Source: Candidatus Peregrinibacteria bacterium (GTDB lineage Bacteria; Patescibacteriota; Gracilibacteria; Peribacterales; Peribacteraceae). Taken from it: a stretch of DNA of 21,901 nt. Position numbers and translations under genes: made by a program. A model generated the notes under the pieces. It ran no database searches. It was not told the DNA's origin and was given only the letters and a program-made list of their open reading frames with translations. The stretch covers positions 1 through 21,901 of the forward strand of contig VGKZ01000005.1 of the NCBI GenBank assembly GCA_016866815.1, read 5' to 3'. Below are positions 20,102 to 21,901 of this stretch, one piece after another; position 1 is the stretch's first letter, and each line of letters opens with the position of its first letter.

Positions 20102-20648
20102 AGCGTCAGGTGGATATGCTACACTGCCTCCCATAGCCAAGCCTTCGAAAACTTCACGGCTTCGAAAACAGGGCATCGCCTCCGCGGTCGGTTTAGTCGC
20201 CGTGGTCGCACTGTCTTTTACTGCAGTCGGTACGGCGAACAGGGTCGCGAGCATCATTGAACCCGTGACGGATATCGGAATCGAGCATGAGCAACCACTC
20301 TCGCTGCAGTTCGACATCGGTCTGCTGCAGAGCGCTTCGGTGATTGAAATTCTCTCCGAGAGCGATGAGAACGTGCATATCAGTCTTCCTGAATCATGGG
20401 AGCTCCGCGAAGTGCGCAATGTCCCCATAGCGAAGGTCACTGCAGATGCGCCGTCGTTCGGATTTATCCGGTGGCAGCTACCGGCCCGTGCTGGCGTCTC
20501 GTTCCGTTCCCTGACGAATCCCGGCCGCCTCCTTCTGCACAATCCTTCCGGAGTGCAGCTCAAAGCGGTGGCCAGAAGGGCGGACCTCGAAACAGGGCTG
20601 GTAGAAAGCGATGCTGTGCTCGTTCTGGAGGGCACGGGAGAACTCTGA
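20094..20648 (+). CDS. Small single-pass membrane protein, start uncertain
   Basis: No family is recognised. From ATG 20094 the product is 184 aa: a basic N-terminus (KPSKTSRLRKQG), one transmembrane helix (about 28-46, IASAVGLVAVVALSFTAVG) and an extracytoplasmic part of about 130 residues rich in beta-like stretches (LSLQFDIGLLQSASVIEIL, FGFIRWQLPARAGVSF). It looks like a membrane-anchored beta domain. The ATG at 20094 overlaps the divergent CofE-like start. An extended -10 box TGCTACACT (20117-20125) lies 7 nt before an in-frame ATA at 20133, which would give a 171-aa leaderless product. The stop at 20646-20648 is 40 nt before the zinc-ribbon gene. Confidence 0.7.
   Translation: MSIASGGYATLPPIAKPSKTSRLRKQGIASAVGLVAVVALSFTAVGTANRVASIIEPVTDIGIEHEQPLSLQFDIGLLQSASVIEILSESDENVHISLPESWELREVRNVPIAKVTADAPSFGFIRWQLPARAGVSFRSLTNPGRLLLHNPSGVQLKAVARRADLETGLVESDAVLVLEGTGEL
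20117..20125 (+). promoter_or_regulatory. Extended -10 promoter for 20094-20648
   Basis: TGCTACACT has the TGn extension and a TAnnnT core; no -35 match is seen. It lies downstream of the first ATG and 7 nt before an in-frame ATA. If it is active, the protein starts at ATA or further in. Confidence 0.4.
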
Positions 20649-20674
20649 AAAACTTCCCCGGTATTTCAATAAAT

Positions 20675-20682
20675 GCTATAAT
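20675..20682 (+). promoter_or_regulatory. Leaderless-type extended -10 promoter for the zinc-ribbon gene
   Basis: TATAAT (20677-20682) with the preceding TGC makes an extended -10. It ends 6 nt before the ATG at 20689. No good -35 is seen, as expected for an extended -10 promoter. Confidence 0.7.
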
Positions 20683-20688
20683 GAGGGT

Positions 20689-21060
20689 ATGGACATCGAC
20701 CCTCACACCCTTCAGCAAATTCTCCGGAGGATCGAACAGCAGATGCGATGTCCGCAGTGCGGTAAGAAGGTGCCCGTCGACTTCCCGTCGGTGAGGGTGG
20801 TTTCAGACAATGCCATGCTCCTCCAGCTCAAGTGCGATTCTTGCAATGCTTTCATCGTCCTCCATGCTTCCCTGCAGGGGGTGGAGAATCTCGTTGCGGA
20901 CGAAAAGGGAGACGATGTCACTGTGAATGCATCATCGACACTGCAGATGAGCGACAAGGAAGTGGAGATGTTGAGCGCAGCTCTTGAGCAGTGCGACGGT
21001 TCCTTCTCAAAGCTCTTCGAGAAGTACGGTGCCAAGAATGCCTCTTCCGATATTTCCTGA
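20689..21060 (+). CDS. Zinc-ribbon protein
   Basis: This 123-aa protein has CPQC (Cys21, Cys24) and CDSC (Cys49, Cys52), a four-Cys zinc ribbon, after a short helix (HTLQQILRRIEQQM). A C-terminal helical part (SDKEVEMLSAALEQCDGSFSKLFEKYG) may mediate contacts. There is no signal peptide, so it is cytoplasmic; a DNA-, RNA- or protein-binding role is possible but unproven. The ATG at 20689 fits the -10 box; the frame is open upstream but lacks a start signal there. Its stop TGA shares one base with the ATG of the lipoprotein gene (TGATG), so the two are translationally coupled. Confidence 0.85.
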   Translation: MDIDPHTLQQILRRIEQQMRCPQCGKKVPVDFPSVRVVSDNAMLLQLKCDSCNAFIVLHASLQGVENLVADEKGDDVTVNASSTLQMSDKEVEMLSAALEQCDGSFSKLFEKYGAKNASSDIS

Positions 21061-21335
21061 TGCGGTGGCGGGGGGTGATCGTCGGCTTGTCGTTCTTGCT
21101 CACGGCATGTGAGGTCCATGGCGACCCGTTTGCGAACTTTCCGACAATGTTCCTCTCAACGGGAAGCTCGCTCGGTTTTTCCGATCGCGTGAAAGCACTC
21201 ATCGATATGGGAAGAAATACTGCCACACAGGTGCACGAAACTGCGGAGGACATCCGCGGGAGAATCGGCAAGGTTCAGAGCGGAGTGCATCTCATGCTCG
21301 AGGGGAAGGAGCTGATTCAGGAAGCGATCAAATAG
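21060..21335 (+). CDS. Small lipoprotein
   Basis: The 91-aa product has a lipoprotein signal: MRWR, hydrophobic GVIVGLSFL, and the lipobox LTAC, with Cys18 as the predicted lipid site. The mature part (about 74 aa) is hydrophilic and helical (DRVKALIDMGRNTATQVHETAEDIRGRIGKVQSGVHLMLEGKELIQEAI), likely a coiled-coil. Its ATG overlaps the stop of the zinc-ribbon gene by one base. The frame is open upstream inside that gene, but the signal peptide fixes this start. A cytoplasmic zinc ribbon coupled to a surface lipoprotein is unusual; the link is unknown. Confidence 0.75.
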   Translation: MRWRGVIVGLSFLLTACEVHGDPFANFPTMFLSTGSSLGFSDRVKALIDMGRNTATQVHETAEDIRGRIGKVQSGVHLMLEGKELIQEAIK

Positions 21336-21390
21336 GAGTGATGGAAGGGAGGGGGCTTCGTTGATTTCTTTGATTTCTTTCGTAATCCTC

Positions 21391-21418
21391 TTGTAACTTC
21401 ATCAACCTTCTCTATACT
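21391..21418 (+). promoter_or_regulatory. rpoC promoter
   Basis: TTGTAA (21391-21396), a 16-bp spacer and TATACT (21413-21418). Transcription would start near 21425, leaving a leader of about 155 nt before the rpoC ATG. A 9-mer pair TTGATTTCT lies just upstream (about 21361-21378). Confidence 0.65.
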
Positions 21419-21522
21419 TTCCGCATCATCGGTGTCCCCCCATCCGGTCAGACGACGGAAATCAGGGGCGGGCAGCGATCTTTTGTATGTAAAATTCAAG
21501 AGACAGGAAACAGGTTCCTACG

Positions 21523-21570
21523 CCCTACTTCCCTAATTCCCTACTTCCCTACTTCCCTACTTCCCTACTC
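21523..21570 (+). repeat. Octanucleotide tandem repeat in the rpoC leader
   Basis: Six consecutive CCCTA(C/A)T(T/C) units end 9 nt before the rpoC ATG. The strand is pyrimidine-rich and has no Shine-Dalgarno. A short AGGAA/TTCCT stem lies just upstream (about 21505-21519). Confidence 0.9.
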
Positions 21571-21579
21571 CCTAGCCCA

Positions 21580-21901
21580 ATGCCCGGTCCCATCCACAAT
21601 GCCAAGAAGTCCGCAGCCACCGACAGCTTCGACGCTGTTGCGCTGAGCGTCGCCAGCCCCGAGGACATTCTCGCCTGGTCACGTGGTGAAGTTACCAAGC
21701 CCGAAACCGTCAACTACCGCACCCAGCGCGCGGAGCCGGATGGTCTCTTCTGCGAGAGAATCTTCGGACCGACGAAGAACTTCCAGTGTTTCTGCGGCAA
21801 GTACAAAGGAGTGCGCTACGCGGGAGTCGTCTGTGAGAAGTGTGGAGTGGAAGTGACACGCAGCATCGTTCGCCGTGAACGCATGGGGCACATCAATCTT
21901 G
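21580..21901 (+). CDS. rpoC: RNA polymerase beta' subunit, 5' part
   Basis: The first 107 codons of beta', the largest catalytic subunit of RNA polymerase, are present. The family start is clear: SVASPEDILAWSRGEVTKPETVNYRT, DGLFCERIFGP, and the N-terminal zinc finger CFCGKYKG ... CEKCGVEV (Cys70, Cys72, Cys85, Cys88), then VRRERMGHI. The catalytic NADFDGD motif lies beyond the window. The ATG at 21580 is the only sensible start, with no Shine-Dalgarno. rpoB, normally just upstream, is absent: the neighbour is a small lipoprotein gene, and rpoC has its own promoter and a repeat-bearing leader. Confidence 0.97.
   Translation, partial: MPGPIHNAKKSAATDSFDAVALSVASPEDILAWSRGEVTKPETVNYRTQRAEPDGLFCERIFGPTKNFQCFCGKYKGVRYAGVVCEKCGVEVTRSIVRRERMGHINL

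Noticed and set aside
20143..20169. CTTCGAAAAC repeated 17 bp apart as an operator
   Set aside because: It lies inside the coding sequence of 20094-20648, and only two copies are seen; no further support.
20102..20635. N-terminal extension of the CofE-like protein
   Set aside because: It is antisense to the membrane protein gene and unlike the CofE family, which starts near residue 1 of the 253-aa form.
1..21901. Alternative genetic code with UGA as glycine
   Set aside because: Several genes end at TGA exactly where their families end, for example PurN and the FNR-like reductase.
1..21901. CRISPR array
   Set aside because: The repeats found are short tandem units without unique spacers of constant length.

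Overview
The window reads as a piece of a bacterial chromosome of moderate GC. It is most likely from the Candidate Phyla Radiation (Patescibacteria), and the Peregrinibacteria/Peribacteria side fits best. That placement is an inference. It rests on large membrane or Pro-rich proteins of no recognised family, a lamin-tail/PKD surface protein, a MutY without its NUDIX-like domain, almost no Shine-Dalgarno sequences, and several promoters whose -10 box lies 6-8 nt from the start codon. UGA is used as a stop (for example purN and the FNR-like gene), so the UGA=Gly code of Gracilibacteria/Absconditabacteria is excluded. No tRNA, rRNA, CRISPR array or transposase was seen.

Layout. 1-5470: tuf (EF-Tu, minus, cut by the window start) diverges from mutY (plus). 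mutY meets tail to tail a minus-strand pair of single-pass membrane proteins (2085-3802). Next is rny (RNase Y, minus), ending at a 15-bp hairpin. 5471-5864 has no convincing gene. 5865-8237 encodes a secreted, membrane-anchored lamin-tail/PKD protein; a 168-bp nonanucleotide array interrupts its first domain. 8268-14953 holds three consecutive plus-strand genes of unknown function (391, 778 and 1028 aa); the last two are only 3 nt apart. 15034-16366 holds two minus-strand genes that look foreign: GC-rich, with strong Shine-Dalgarno sequences. 16676-17806 is carA. 17869-19193 is an FNR-like reductase and purN (minus, 2 nt apart). 19340-20101 is a CofE-family ligase (minus). 20094-21335 has a small membrane protein, a zinc-ribbon protein and an overlapping lipoprotein (plus). 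21580 to the end is the start of rpoC, with its own promoter and no rpoB next to it.

How the genes fit together. Core functions are translation (tuf), transcription (rpoC), RNA turnover (rny), base-excision repair (mutY), and nucleotide synthesis (carA, purN). Between them lie envelope proteins and the three-gene unknown cluster. Two window-wide patterns stand out. The first is leaderless-type promoters at six genes. The second is an unusual load of short-period (7-, 8-, 9- and 18-bp) tandem repeats. These lie in intergenic hairpins, in the rpoC leader, in linkers of the surface protein, and inside loops of MutY, CarA and PurN. The best candidates for undescribed biology are the three-gene cluster at 8268-14953 and the repeat system.
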